The notes below the pieces were generated by a model that worked only from the letters and a program-made list of their open reading frames with translations, did no database searches and had not been told where the DNA came from. A stretch of 64,000 nucleotides of DNA from JANYCO01 sp035535995 (lineage in GTDB: Bacteria > Bacteroidota > Bacteroidia > Cytophagales > Cytophagaceae). Position 1 is the first letter of the stretch. Each line of letters begins with the position of its first letter. Location of the stretch: NCBI GenBank assembly GCA_035535995.1, contig DATLOZ010000014.1:1-64000 (forward strand), given 5' to 3'. Shown in pieces: positions 26,441 to 36,700 of this stretch. A program made the position numbers and the translations under genes.

Positions 26441-27448
26441 ATGAAAAAGATTGTATTTTTTCTGACTCTTTGTTTCCACTGTCTTTCTCTTCGGGCGCAA
26501 GATACTCAGTATTCGCAGTTTTATGCCAACGCTCTTTATTTAAGTCCCGCTTTTGCCGGAGCTCAACAGAATACCAGGGGGATTGTGGCTACGCGCTACC
26601 AATGGCCTTCGCAGGCTGCTTCCTATATTTCTTATACGGCTTCTTTCGATCATTATTTTGAACGCTACAAAAGCGGTGTCGGACTCATCGTTAATTCCGA
26701 CGTGGCAACACCTGCCCACTTGCGCACTACGGAGATCGGCGGCCAGTACGCCTACCAGATCAATCTGTCCAAAAAGGTAGTCTTCCGTCCGGCGGTACAA
26801 CTCTCCTATGTTTCAAAAAAAATTGACTATAGCAAACTGACCTTCGGCTCACAATATACCGACGATGGTTTTATAGGAGGAAAATCCGGTGAATCGCTTT
26901 TACAAAACAGTGTTTCTTATGTTGATATTTCTTCCGGCGGCCTCTTGTACTCTGAGCGGTATTGGGTTGGTTTTTCTGCTAACCATATGAACCAGCCGAA
27001 CCAGAGTTTTATGGCAGGTACAAGCAGGCTTCCTGCAAAATTTTCTTTCTTCGGAGGATATACTTGGTCATTCACTCCCGCTTGGAGAAAGCGCCACGTC
27101 AATCCCAATGAAGAGAAAAGTATTTCTCCCACCTTTCTCTATAAAATGCAAGGCAAATCCGATCAGCTCGATATAGGACTTTACGGACGCTACAATACAT
27201 TGGTAGTAGGAATGTGGTACCGTGGAGTTCCTTTAAAAGTATACAAACCGGAAAAGGTCAACAACGATGCTTTAATATTTCTGGTGGGGATTGTTTACAA
27301 AGAATTTACTTTCGGCTATAGTTACGACCTCACGATCTCCAGGCTGACTGCGGCCAGCGGAGGGTCACACGAAATTACAGCCAGCTATAGCATTAAACAT
27401 AAAAAGAAAAAAACAATCATGAAGATGCTTCCTTGTCCGAAGTTTTGA
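26441..27448 (+). CDS. PorP/SprF-family type IX secretion outer-membrane protein
   Basis: 335 residues from the ATG at 26441 (MKKIVFFLTLCFHCLSLRAQ, signal peptide); the frame opens at 26414. The mature start QDTQYSQFYANALYLSPAFAGA is the hallmark of PorP/SprF proteins, followed by beta-barrel strands. SprF-like proteins are needed for export of partner substrates with type B C-terminal domains, as shown for SprB in Flavobacterium johnsoniae. Its partner is the giant type B protein encoded 354 nt downstream. Confidence 0.9.
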   Translation: MKKIVFFLTLCFHCLSLRAQDTQYSQFYANALYLSPAFAGAQQNTRGIVATRYQWPSQAASYISYTASFDHYFERYKSGVGLIVNSDVATPAHLRTTEIGGQYAYQINLSKKVVFRPAVQLSYVSKKIDYSKLTFGSQYTDDGFIGGKSGESLLQNSVSYVDISSGGLLYSERYWVGFSANHMNQPNQSFMAGTSRLPAKFSFFGGYTWSFTPAWRKRHVNPNEEKSISPTFLYKMQGKSDQLDIGLYGRYNTLVVGMWYRGVPLKVYKPEKVNNDALIFLVGIVYKEFTFGYSYDLTISRLTAASGGSHEITASYSIKHKKKKTIMKMLPCPKF

Positions 27449-27802
27449 GCAGGATTTACAGAATATAAATAAAATTATCATTCACCTTTATCTAACCAAC
27501 TACTTTACGAAATAAATTTTATAAACTCTTTTATTTACTGAATTGAAAAATAATCAATCGTCTTGTTAATTCTCAACTCCAGTAAATCAAGGTTCAGAAA
27601 GATGTGTAATTGCTTTTTAAAAAGTATATCGTTTCTGATTTTCTCATATTATCAAATGCGATAATATGGGCTGTGAACGCGCGTATGGAGAAAAGGTCCA
27701 TATTTTAAATTTTAAAATTCTTCATCCAAATAATGTTAAAATAATCTTGTTTATCCTTAAATTTCGTATTCAAGATCAGATACTCTCTTTTGACCAATAA
27801 AT
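27449..27802. other. Intergenic region with an echo of the next gene's start
   Basis: No gene. Positions about 27600-27653 align with 27800-27855, the first codons of the downstream gene (both contain TATATCGTTTCTGATTTT, at 27627-27644 and 27827-27844). This is a diverged partial duplication of the 5' end about 200 nt upstream. Confidence 0.6.
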
Positions 27803-30800
27803 ATGCTTAGCCGTTTTTTAAGAACTATATCGTTTCTGATTTTTTTTATATTGGTGAACACACCGGTGTGTTTTGCTACTATTTCTGTCAGCGGCGTCAC
27901 TACTACAACAAGCACATGCGGAAATAATGGTACTGCTACGATCCAGGCCACCAGTAATAAAACCGATCCTTTTCTTGCCTATGAGATCCTGAGTGGACCT
28001 ACTACTGCTTCTATTCAGAACAGCGCTACATTTTCTTCGCTTTTCCCCGGCACTTATACAGCGCGTGTCTACGATGTAGATTTTGAAAGCAAAGATGTAC
28101 AATTCACAATCACCGGCACTTACCAGCTTCCACAGCCCAATCCTGTCGCTTTTAATCCTACCTGCACAGGAGGCCATGATGGTAAGATCATTGGCAACTC
28201 AGCGCCTCTTACGGGGAAAGCCCCATTCAACTGGCAAATTGTTTCACCATATACCGGCGCTATTCAATCCAGTGATACGTTTAAAAATTTACCTGCCGGA
28301 GGCTACACCGTACGTGTGGAAGACGCTTGTGGCAATTTTCAATCGCGTACAATATTCCTGGTAGACAATGGTACTGGTTTTTCTAATTTATATTACGCAG
28401 GTGTTAATAAAATAGGCTGCGACAAAATAGCGCTGGCTGTTAGCTTCTCATTACGCAAAGAAAAATCTAAGTATCCTTTAAAATTGATCTTAACGACAAG
28501 CTCCGGTACTGTTACAAAACGAATGTATCCAATTCCGATTGACACTATACATTCTCTGCCTGGAGTATTTAACATTGCAGACACCATTCCAGGATTAACC
28601 TATGGCGACAAACTTAAAGTATGTATAGAAGATACCTGTGGTACCCGCTTGTGTGCGCATGACAGCGTGATCTCTCCATACGAATTTGTGTTAAGCTATA
28701 CTACTGGTCCCTCCTGCAACGATGAGATGAGTGCATACATTGACCTAAAGCAACCTTATGCCTATCCATATTTATATACAGGTTATATTACTCCGGCTAA
28801 AATGACCTTGACCGATATCGCTACGAATGCAATTGTAGATTCTATGACTTGCAGCTCTCCAGGCTGCGCGCTGATAAGCAAACCGCTACCAAGCGGAAAA
28901 ACCTATAAACTAAAAGTCGTGGATGGATGCGGACAGGTATTTCAACAAAACTATCTCTGGCCTTCTCCTTCAACGCAATTTGTGACGTACTACGCTTTTA
29001 AAGGATGCCTGGATTCTACTTCGTATATAGGTTTGAATTTTTGGAATTTTAAGAACAATCTAAAAATGGAAATTACCTCCGGCCCTTCGGTTGCAAAAAG
29101 TACCAAACCGGAATATGCTTTTAAAGATACAATTGTCTATCCCAAATTATATAGTATAAGCGGCAACTCGTATACCATAAAAAATCTACCTATAGGAACG
29201 TACCAATATCATGTCTATGATGATTGTGGAAATTCTGTGAGTGGAACGTTTACGATAGATCCTTCCTCTGTTTCCGATCTGGGCTATTCCTACAGCATTC
29301 GTAAAGGGTGTTTGGGCAATAATATATTTTCCTTCGATGCTACCTCTCCAAATGTAATCGGTGTTTACGTAAAAGATTTGCAGAACAACACTGTATATCA
29401 TAACACCATGATCTATGGACCAGATTCTGTCACCTCATTGCCTCCGGGAAAATATTTATTTCAGATCTACTATGGATACGATCCAAATTATGGTGGGCTT
29501 TATTTTGATAATTACATTACTAACAATCATCAGGATTGCTGGCTGGTGGAAGACACGATCACCATTCCTTATTATAGCAACGATCTGTTCAAAGCAAGCA
29601 CTACTATTTTTTGTCATGGCAATAATTATGTAGCGCTTTTAGTAGATAGCACAAGCGGGCTTCCTCCGTTTCTCTACGAGATCACAAGCGGGCCGCAGAC
29701 CTATCCTCCACAGGTGAGCAATTTATTTAATCTTCCAACCTACGGCAATTATAACATAAGGATCCAGGATGCCTGTGGCAATAGTAACACGCGGCAAATT
29801 TCCATAGACACTACAAAATTTCCTCCTATTGTAAAAAAAGGTCCTTCCTGCCTCGGCAGTAAAATTACCCTGGCAGGTATTTCCTCTCCTTATTTTCAAT
29901 ACGATTGGACTACACCCCATGGCGTTATCTCCCACGGCGATTCACTTATCATAAGCCCGCTGAGCGCCGCCGATACAGGTGTATACCATGTCAAAAAAAC
30001 GGTAACGGTCAATGGATGTTCTGATGTTTTTTATTCTTCCTATCATGTTTACTTGCATGATGTGACGGTGCAAACGGTTAATCTCTGCCACAAGACCAGC
30101 TTCAAAGTCGGGAACCATATTTATACAAGTCCGGGAGTTTACCTCGATTCTCTTATAAACAAACTGGGATGTGATAGTATTGTTACCACTACTGTTTTGG
30201 TGAACTACAAAAAGAGATCCATCGACAGTACTGTCTGCGAAGGAAATCCCGTTGTAATCGGCCTTCATACGTATACAAACACCGGCATCTACTTCGATAC
30301 ACTCACCGCCGCCAATGGTTGCGACAGTCTTATCAGGCTTAACCTGACCGTGATTCCTTATAAACGATTTAGTTTCAATAAAACCATTTGCCAGGGAAAG
30401 AGCTTCTTCTTCGCAGGTCAGCTGAGGTCTACGGCCGGTGCGTACTACGACACGCTTTCTACCAGTAGTTGCGACAGCATTGTTAAGTTGAATTTATCCC
30501 TGGAAACTCCTCCTGTCATTCATTTGGGCAACGACACTTCTATCTGTACCGGCCAATCGCGTACGTTGGATCCAGGCGCCGGGTTTGCGGCGTATTACTG
30601 GAACGATAATTTTACCGATTCTACTCACCAGACTTTTCAGGCAACTACCGCCGGAAAATATTGGGTGATCATAAAAACATTTGCCGACTGTCGGGCGACA
30701 GATACGATGCAGATTATAACTGTTCATCCGCTGCCTGTTGTATCCGCAGGAACCGATCAATACATCTGCTCCGGCACTAGCGCTATACTCACCGCCAGTA

Positions 30801-31456
30801 GTCCTACCGGTGTGCATTACAAATGGAATCCGGGCGCAATAAATGTATCTTCCTTTACAGTAAGTCCGGCAGCCACTAGCACATATTCCATCACCACTAC
30901 AGACGCTAATAATTGTATCTCAAATCCGGATGCAGTTACTGTCACGGTAAATCCATCCCCTACTACTCCACCTTTTGATCAGCCTAAAATGAAATATTGC
31001 TTCGACAATGGGCCTTTATCACTTTCTGCAAAAGGAGAAAAATATTTTCTGTGGTCAAACGGAAATACTATGCGCAATATTGATGTGACAGAAGCAGGCA
31101 CCTACAGTGTAACTGTTTCCGATGATAGTGGATGTTTTATCAAAGGAGAAATTTATGTAAAAGACTATTGTGCACCTCAGCTCTACTATCCTTCGGCTTT
31201 TACGCCCAATGGCGACAACCTGCACGATGACCTGGAAATTTTCGGAAAACATTTTAAAAATTTTGAAATACAAATCTTCAACCGCTGGGGCGAAATTATT
31301 TTTCTCTCAAAAGATCGCACTATTCAGTGGGATGGCATGTACAGAGGAGAAGAAATGCCACCGGGTTCTTATGAATGTATCATTCATTACCAGGGAGTAT
31401 ATGAAGAAGACACGGAGCTATTGACGTTGAAGGGTAGTGTGACGTTGATACGTTAA
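27803..31456 (+). CDS. Giant surface protein with T9SS type B (CHU_C/gliding) C-terminal domain
   Basis: 1,217 residues: signal peptide (to about residue 24, ending CFAT), multiple SprB/Ig-like domains rich in paired Cys, and a region of about 65-residue repeats (CEGNPVVIGLHTYTNTGIYF, CQGKSFFFAGQL, CDSI). The C-terminal gliding-motility domain reads YPSAFTPNGDNLHDDLEI, FNRWGEIIF and MPPGSYECIIHYQG. Type B proteins are secreted by T9SS with the help of a linked SprF-like protein, here the 26441 gene. Likely an adhesin or motility-related surface protein. Confidence 0.88.
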   Translation: MLSRFLRTISFLIFFILVNTPVCFATISVSGVTTTTSTCGNNGTATIQATSNKTDPFLAYEILSGPTTASIQNSATFSSLFPGTYTARVYDVDFESKDVQFTITGTYQLPQPNPVAFNPTCTGGHDGKIIGNSAPLTGKAPFNWQIVSPYTGAIQSSDTFKNLPAGGYTVRVEDACGNFQSRTIFLVDNGTGFSNLYYAGVNKIGCDKIALAVSFSLRKEKSKYPLKLILTTSSGTVTKRMYPIPIDTIHSLPGVFNIADTIPGLTYGDKLKVCIEDTCGTRLCAHDSVISPYEFVLSYTTGPSCNDEMSAYIDLKQPYAYPYLYTGYITPAKMTLTDIATNAIVDSMTCSSPGCALISKPLPSGKTYKLKVVDGCGQVFQQNYLWPSPSTQFVTYYAFKGCLDSTSYIGLNFWNFKNNLKMEITSGPSVAKSTKPEYAFKDTIVYPKLYSISGNSYTIKNLPIGTYQYHVYDDCGNSVSGTFTIDPSSVSDLGYSYSIRKGCLGNNIFSFDATSPNVIGVYVKDLQNNTVYHNTMIYGPDSVTSLPPGKYLFQIYYGYDPNYGGLYFDNYITNNHQDCWLVEDTITIPYYSNDLFKASTTIFCHGNNYVALLVDSTSGLPPFLYEITSGPQTYPPQVSNLFNLPTYGNYNIRIQDACGNSNTRQISIDTTKFPPIVKKGPSCLGSKITLAGISSPYFQYDWTTPHGVISHGDSLIISPLSAADTGVYHVKKTVTVNGCSDVFYSSYHVYLHDVTVQTVNLCHKTSFKVGNHIYTSPGVYLDSLINKLGCDSIVTTTVLVNYKKRSIDSTVCEGNPVVIGLHTYTNTGIYFDTLTAANGCDSLIRLNLTVIPYKRFSFNKTICQGKSFFFAGQLRSTAGAYYDTLSTSSCDSIVKLNLSLETPPVIHLGNDTSICTGQSRTLDPGAGFAAYYWNDNFTDSTHQTFQATTAGKYWVIIKTFADCRATDTMQIITVHPLPVVSAGTDQYICSGTSAILTASSPTGVHYKWNPGAINVSSFTVSPAATSTYSITTTDANNCISNPDAVTVTVNPSPTTPPFDQPKMKYCFDNGPLSLSAKGEKYFLWSNGNTMRNIDVTEAGTYSVTVSDDSGCFIKGEIYVKDYCAPQLYYPSAFTPNGDNLHDDLEIFGKHFKNFEIQIFNRWGEIIFLSKDRTIQWDGMYRGEEMPPGSYECIIHYQGVYEEDTELLTLKGSVTLIR

Positions 31457-31578
31457 TTTATTTTGCTTTTTTTATTTAGAAGCGCCTGCCATTAGATTAT
31501 TATTTAACATCCTTATTATTTTATTTTTTTAACATAAGATAGGTGTATTCAGGGCTTTTCCTTTGGGACAAAAATCAT

Positions 31579-31586
31579 TATATTTG
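31579..31586 (+). promoter_or_regulatory. Putative -7 box of the toxin-antitoxin operon
   Basis: TATATTTG matches TAnnTTTG and lies 23 nt before the antitoxin ATG. A TTTG at 31562-31565 is nearer than the usual -33 spacing, so only the -7 box is convincing. Confidence 0.4.
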
Positions 31587-31609
31587 ATATACGACATCGC
31601 AACAAAGTC

Positions 31610-31846
31610 ATGACAACAAAAACGCTTAAAAAGCAAATACACGAAGCAATTGAGATAGTAGAAAGTCCAGAACTATTACAGGCTGTTTATCTAATATTAA
31701 GCAATGACAGAAGACGTAAGGAAGAGTTGTTAAAACCTTTTACTCTTGAAGAATTTTATGATCGTCAAAATCGTTCTCAAAAAGATATTAAGAGCGGTAA
31801 ATTAATCGAACATAAATCTATCAAGAAGAAGTATAATTCTAAATAA
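31610..31846 (+). CDS. Putative antitoxin of a RelE/ParE-type pair
   Basis: 78 residues, helical and charged, with no recognised DNA-binding domain. It precedes the toxin gene and overlaps it by one base (TAATG), which is typical of type II toxin-antitoxin modules. The C-terminal part (EFYDRQNRSQKDIKSGKLIEH) probably wraps the toxin. The antitoxin role is inferred from position and size. Confidence 0.7.
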   Translation: MTTKTLKKQIHEAIEIVESPELLQAVYLILSNDRRRKEELLKPFTLEEFYDRQNRSQKDIKSGKLIEHKSIKKKYNSK

Positions 31847-32172
31847 TGAAAAAAGTAAAGATATTTTGGACCTCTTTCGCTGACAAAAGTTTAGAACAAA
31901 TTCATCAATATATAGCCCGCGAAAGTGGTTCTGATTTTTTAGCTTCTTGTTATATAGAAAAATTGATTTCAAGAGTAGATCAGTTAGAATATTTTCCTGA
32001 GTCAGGCAGTAAAGACCCACTGCTAAAAGGCTATAAGCCTTACGGCCGTTATCTATTAGAAGGTAATTATAAAATAATTTATCAGTACGATGGCAAGGAA
32101 ATAATAATTACAGATGTATTTCATATGAAGCAAAATCCTTCTAAAATCAGGCATCGAACAAAGAAAAAATAA
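31846..32172 (+). CDS. RelE/ParE-family toxin
   Basis: 108 residues with the ParE/RelE fold pattern: KIFWTSFADKSLEQIHQYIARES, a central helix, then YGRYLLEGNYKIIYQYDGKEIIITDVFHMKQNP, close to the ParE signature R.....YRIIY. ParE inhibits gyrase, while RelE cleaves ribosomal mRNA; which one applies is unknown. Coupled to the upstream antitoxin gene. Confidence 0.88.
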   Translation: MKKVKIFWTSFADKSLEQIHQYIARESGSDFLASCYIEKLISRVDQLEYFPESGSKDPLLKGYKPYGRYLLEGNYKIIYQYDGKEIIITDVFHMKQNPSKIRHRTKKK

Positions 32173-32305
32173 TACGACACCTTGTTCTTATACTTCCCGC
32201 ATTCATATTTTTATTTTTCCTTTAAGTACAAAACCGAGGATTATTTTTATTCTGGAATTTTAATCTGTTACTGTATATTGCCGCTCTTGTTGATTTCAAA
32301 TGATT

Positions 32306-32331
32306 TCCATACTCGCGCTCGCACTCGATAA
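32306..32331. repeat. Hexamer-word array (GAGNNN type, inverted)
   Basis: Read on the minus strand: GAGTGC-GAGCGC-GAGTAT-GGA. The same words occur at 39124-39145, 42681-42704 and 50017-50037. Confidence 0.55.
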
Positions 32332-32335
32332 CTTT

Positions 32336-32803
32336 CTACTCGACCTTCCTAACCGAAGCAAACCAATCGATCAACAATTTCTTTTGCGCTTCACTGAGTG
32401 TAGCTTCGCTATGCGATAATGTGTAGGAATACATCGGCATTTCACCTTCCTCTATTTGTTCGATACATTCTTCCAATTTATGATCTGCTTTTTTAGCGTT
32501 GTAGTTTTTCCATTCAGAAAAATTCAACTCCTCGCGGCCTTCGTTGATATGATCTTTAACCCACCAGGAAAGAGGCGCCACATTGGTGTACCAGGGATAA
32601 CGTGTTTCATTGGAATGACAATCATAACATGATGTCTTTAGGATCTGCCCTACCGCAAGCGGTGCGTTAGTAGTAGAAATAAAATCGTTTTTTACATCCA
32701 CCGGAGGATTCGTCTTATCGATCCGGAAAACTTGTATTACCAGGAGAAGAACGATGAAACCGAAGGCTATTTTTTTGAAAGAGAAACGAGCTGTTTTTAG
32801 CAT
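32336..32803 (-). CDS. Haem-binding domain protein (Haem_bd)
   Basis: 155 residues: an N-terminal membrane anchor (IAFGFIVLLLVIQVFRI) and a periplasmic c-type haem motif CYDCH in SCYDCHSNETRYPWY, followed by APLSWWVKDHINEGREELNFS. This pattern is characteristic of the Haem_bd family of small periplasmic cytochromes. It lies 80 nt downstream of the hemerythrin gene on the same strand, so electron or oxygen chemistry may connect the two. Confidence 0.88.
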   Translation of the reverse strand: MLKTARFSFKKIAFGFIVLLLVIQVFRIDKTNPPVDVKNDFISTTNAPLAVGQILKTSCYDCHSNETRYPWYTNVAPLSWWVKDHINEGREELNFSEWKNYNAKKADHKLEECIEQIEEGEMPMYSYTLSHSEATLSEAQKKLLIDWFASVRKVE

Positions 32804-32884
32804 ATCTGAATTGATGATTTATCTATGCTGACAAAGTTAATAAAAGACTGCGCTTTTCGAAATGCTGCCGTTCAGTAATCGGAT

Positions 32885-33595
32885 TTATAATTGCGGTGTA
32901 AATTGTGAAAGATCGTAGATTCCCAATTTTTTCTCAATTTCAGCCACTTTGCTTACGATGGTCTCAAAGCCATCTCGTCCAAAAATTTTATGTTCATTAT
33001 TTTCAAACTCTTCTCCCAGGCTATCATATTCATGCCTGGAAACAATTTTTCTAAAAGCGGGAAAAAGTACAGTATCTTCTCTTGCTTCGTGCGGCCGATA
33101 CATGGTATTGAATGAATTTAGTAATTGAATGAGTGTATGATTTTCCTGTTCAGAAATTCTCGGGGATTTAGTAAGAGATAATATCTGATCGGTTAATCTT
33201 CTTCCTGCTTGGTGTTGTTGTAATAACGTATTCACCAGATCGGTGAGTTGATTTGCTTTTTGAAAACGGGGAAAGAGATATTGTTCTTCCTGCTTTTCAT
33301 GATAATCCTCTACAAAGGTTCTAATAATGCTTGCCGCGCCGGCTAGTGTTTCCTTAGGAAAATTTACTTTATTGATAAGATGCATTTTACAAACATCATA
33401 GATCAGCAAAATTCTGTTAAGCACACCATGTTCTTGCATCAGGTCTTCTGGCGGAGAAACTTTTTGATCTCCCTCTTTTTCCTTACACCCAAAAAATAAA
33501 CTAATACCTGCCGCGCCAGATATAGTAACCACTAAACTTTTCTTAATAAAATCCCGACGACTACTTTCTTTGTTATCGTTTTCCTTATGTTCCAT
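32885..33595 (-). CDS. Hemerythrin-domain lipoprotein or Tat substrate
   Basis: 236 residues from the ATG at 33595 (MEHKENDNKESSRRDF). A twin-arginine motif (SRRDFIKKS), a hydrophobic stretch and a Cys (FFGC) suggest Tat export of a folded, possibly lipidated protein. Hemerythrin ligands appear as QEHGVL, DYHEKQEEQYLFP, QHQAGR and HEAREDTVLFP, giving a di-iron O2- or NO-binding four-helix bundle. Upstream of the Haem_bd gene. Confidence 0.88.
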   Translation of the reverse strand: MEHKENDNKESSRRDFIKKSLVVTISGAAGISLFFGCKEKEGDQKVSPPEDLMQEHGVLNRILLIYDVCKMHLINKVNFPKETLAGAASIIRTFVEDYHEKQEEQYLFPRFQKANQLTDLVNTLLQQHQAGRRLTDQILSLTKSPRISEQENHTLIQLLNSFNTMYRPHEAREDTVLFPAFRKIVSRHEYDSLGEEFENNEHKIFGRDGFETIVSKVAEIEKKLGIYDLSQFTPQL

Positions 33596-33725
33596 ATTGA
33601 GCATATTTTTTTACAAAAATCATCCGCCGAAATATATCCTGAAAATAATTTTATGTCTTATATGTTTTTACAATTTGTTTGTAAGAAAAACAATCCACCC
33701 AGGGTCCCCATATAAAATACAAAAT

Positions 33726-33757
33726 AAAAAAAGGCTCCGGGAAAAAATCGGAGCCTT
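33726..33757 (-). terminator. Terminator of the GH18-GH16 gene
   Basis: AAGGCTCCG and CGGAGCCTT arms (33731-33739, 33749-33757); minus-strand T-run follows. Confidence 0.88.
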
Positions 33758-33784
33758 AGAAAAATAATGAATAGTAAGTAAGTA

Positions 33785-36700
33785 TTAATTCAACTTCAAT
33801 AGTTTTCTTGTATACACCTGGTCGTTGCTGGTCAGCTTCAGCAGGTACAGCTCCGACTGCGATCCATTGCTATCGAAATCATAACTGTAGGTGCCTGCAT
33901 CCAGATAGCCTTTGTAAAGCTCTTTTATTTTCACGCCTTTGTTGTCGTACACTTCCAGCAATACTTCTCCTCCACTGGCAATCGTGACTTCTACTTTGGT
34001 GGCTGCGTTGAATGGATTTGGAATTCCTCGCACTCCTGTTTCCACGTAGCCGGTAGACGTTGGTTCGCTTGCTACGCCAAGTTTTGCTGCGGTGCAATTT
34101 CCTACATTTGTCCATGCATCCGACCAGTAGGTGCCTGTACCCGGGCCATAGGCCCATGCTGCACCGTTGCACCATCCAGAGTACGGATAAGGTTTACATT
34201 CATACAATGTTCCGCCTACCTGCACTCTGCTACCTGCTACGTATCCTCCGTTTTCTATATACTGAGGCACGCCGCTGCAAGTGTTGGTTACGGCCATCAC
34301 TGTTATGCTTATTCCGGAAGAGGTGGTAGCTCCTCCGGAATTATCGGTAGCTCTCACGGTGATGGTATAACTTCCTGCTGCTACGTTGGCCCAGCTGAAG
34401 CTATAGGGTGAGGTTAGATCTTCTCCTAGTTTCGTTCCACCATTAAAGAATTCTACTTTACTCACCGTACCATCTGCATCTGAAGCATTGGCGTTGATCG
34501 TAATAGAAGCGCCTGCGGTATAAGTAGCGTTGTTTGCAGGAGAGGTAATGCTCACAGATGGCAATTGGTTCACCGGTCCTGTAGCAGAGGCGGTAACTTT
34601 GATATAATTCAGGTTGAAACCTCCTGTTGCTTCATACACGCGCAGCACGTGTTGGCCCGCGGAAAGAGAGACATTGGTTTTGGTGGTAGTAGCCCATGTT
34701 TGCCAGCCTCCGGTATTTGGCAGGGCGACATCTCCTGTTACATTGTTTCCATCTACTTCAAGATGAAGCGTAGCGGTTGATGTTCCGGCAGTACGGAAAG
34801 CGATGTCGTAGTTTGCGGTAGCAGTGACGTTCACTGTATATTCTAACCACTCGCCAGTGGCTGTCCAGCCTACGTTGTAGCCGCCATCGGTATCGGTGGT
34901 AGCTTCGATGTCTACGCCGTCCGTTCTGTATGCTCCGCCTTGGTTAGCAGTTTCGCTATCATTGTAAGCTACATCTTGTCCGCCGAGATCATAATTTTCT
35001 GCTTGTATTGTTCCCGGAATAGAAACTGCTGTTCCATTATATGGACTTTGTTGCACGGTACAAGGATCGCCGCTATACACTCTTACATAATCCACCAGCA
35101 TCGTTTGCGGATATTGGGAAGATATAGGATTTTGTCCAGGGAAATTTCCCCCCACTGCAAGATTGAGAATGATGAAAAACTTCTGGTTGTCAAACGGCCA
35201 GGCGCCACCACCTGCTACTGCAGCAGCTTTCGTCACTGTACCGCGAAGCACACCGTCGATGTACCAGCTGATATGATCGGTAGTCCACTCGCAGGCATAT
35301 ATATGGAAATCATTTGAAAGTGGTACCGGAGAATTCCATGTGCTTCCCATGCTTTGATGTACGCCGGAAGTAGAAGCATAGTGCAACGTTCCGTACCAGG
35401 TAGTTGGATTAGTATTTAAACATTCGAGGATGTCGATCTCTCCTGTGCCGGGCCATGCAGTATTATCGGCAAGCATCCAGAAGGCAGGCCAGATGCCCGC
35501 TGCAGAAGGCACTTTGATTCTCGCTTCGTATCTTCCATATTTTTGTGAGAATTTACCGGAAGTTACCAATTTACCCGAAGTGTAATTTTTCCCCGAACCG
35601 TTATAGTTCGGTTGATAAAGCGCTGTGAGCGCAAGATTGCCACCGGAAACGGATACGTTGCCGCTGTTAGAAGTATAATATTCCAGCTCGTTGTTTCCCC
35701 ATCCGCAATTACCCGGACAACCGTCACCTGTCTGGTAATTCCATTTGCTCTGATCAAGGCTTGTACCATTGAAATCGTCGGACCAGGTGAGGTTCGGACA
35801 ATTGGAAACAGGATTGGTCACGCTTACCGATACTGCAGCCGAAGTGGCAGTAGCAGCATTGTTATCCGTAGCTTTTGCCGTGATGCTATAAGTACCTGCG
35901 GCTATGTTTGACCATGTATAATTGTAAGGAGCACTGGTAGCCTCGCCGAGCTTGGTAGCTCCGTTGAAAAATTCTACTTTGCTGATCGTGCCGTCTGCAT
36001 CAGAAGCATTGGCAGAGATCGTAACAGTAGCGGGCGATGTGAAGCTTGCGTTGTTTGCAGGAGCTGTAATACTTGCGGTAGGCGCCTGGTTGACGTGTGT
36101 GGTGAAGTTCACATAGTTCAGGTTGAAATTTCCTGTCACAACGTACACTTTCAAGATATGCTGACCGGCAGGCAGTGTGATGTTTGACCGGCTTGTAGAA
36201 GCCCATGTTTGCCAGTCGCCCGTGTTGGGAAGGCTTACAGTGCCGGTCAGATCAGTGCCATCGAGTTCCAGACGCAATGCTCCGCCGGAAGTGCTGGCAG
36301 TTCTAAATTCAAAGTTGTAAGCACCTGCGGAAGCGATGTTCACAGAATATTCCATCCATTCGTTGTCGGCCATCCAGCCTACGTTGTAGCCAGCTCCTGC
36401 ATCAGTAGTAGCTTGTATGTCTACATCGTCGGTCCGGTATACACCTCCCTGGTTTCCTGCGCTATTGTCGCTATAGGCTACACCAGAGCCTCCTACATCG
36501 TAATTTTCGACTTCCACTTTTCCGGGTATATTCATTCTTACGCCATTGTATGGCCCTTGCGGAACAGGCGGAGTAGAAGTACCCAACACTTCATAGATCG
36601 CGTTGAGCAAAGATCTGTTATCACTTACATCCTGGCTGAGTTCCCAGATCATGATCCCTCCGGCGTTTTGCTGGAGCACATAATTTGCTTTGCTTTTAAT

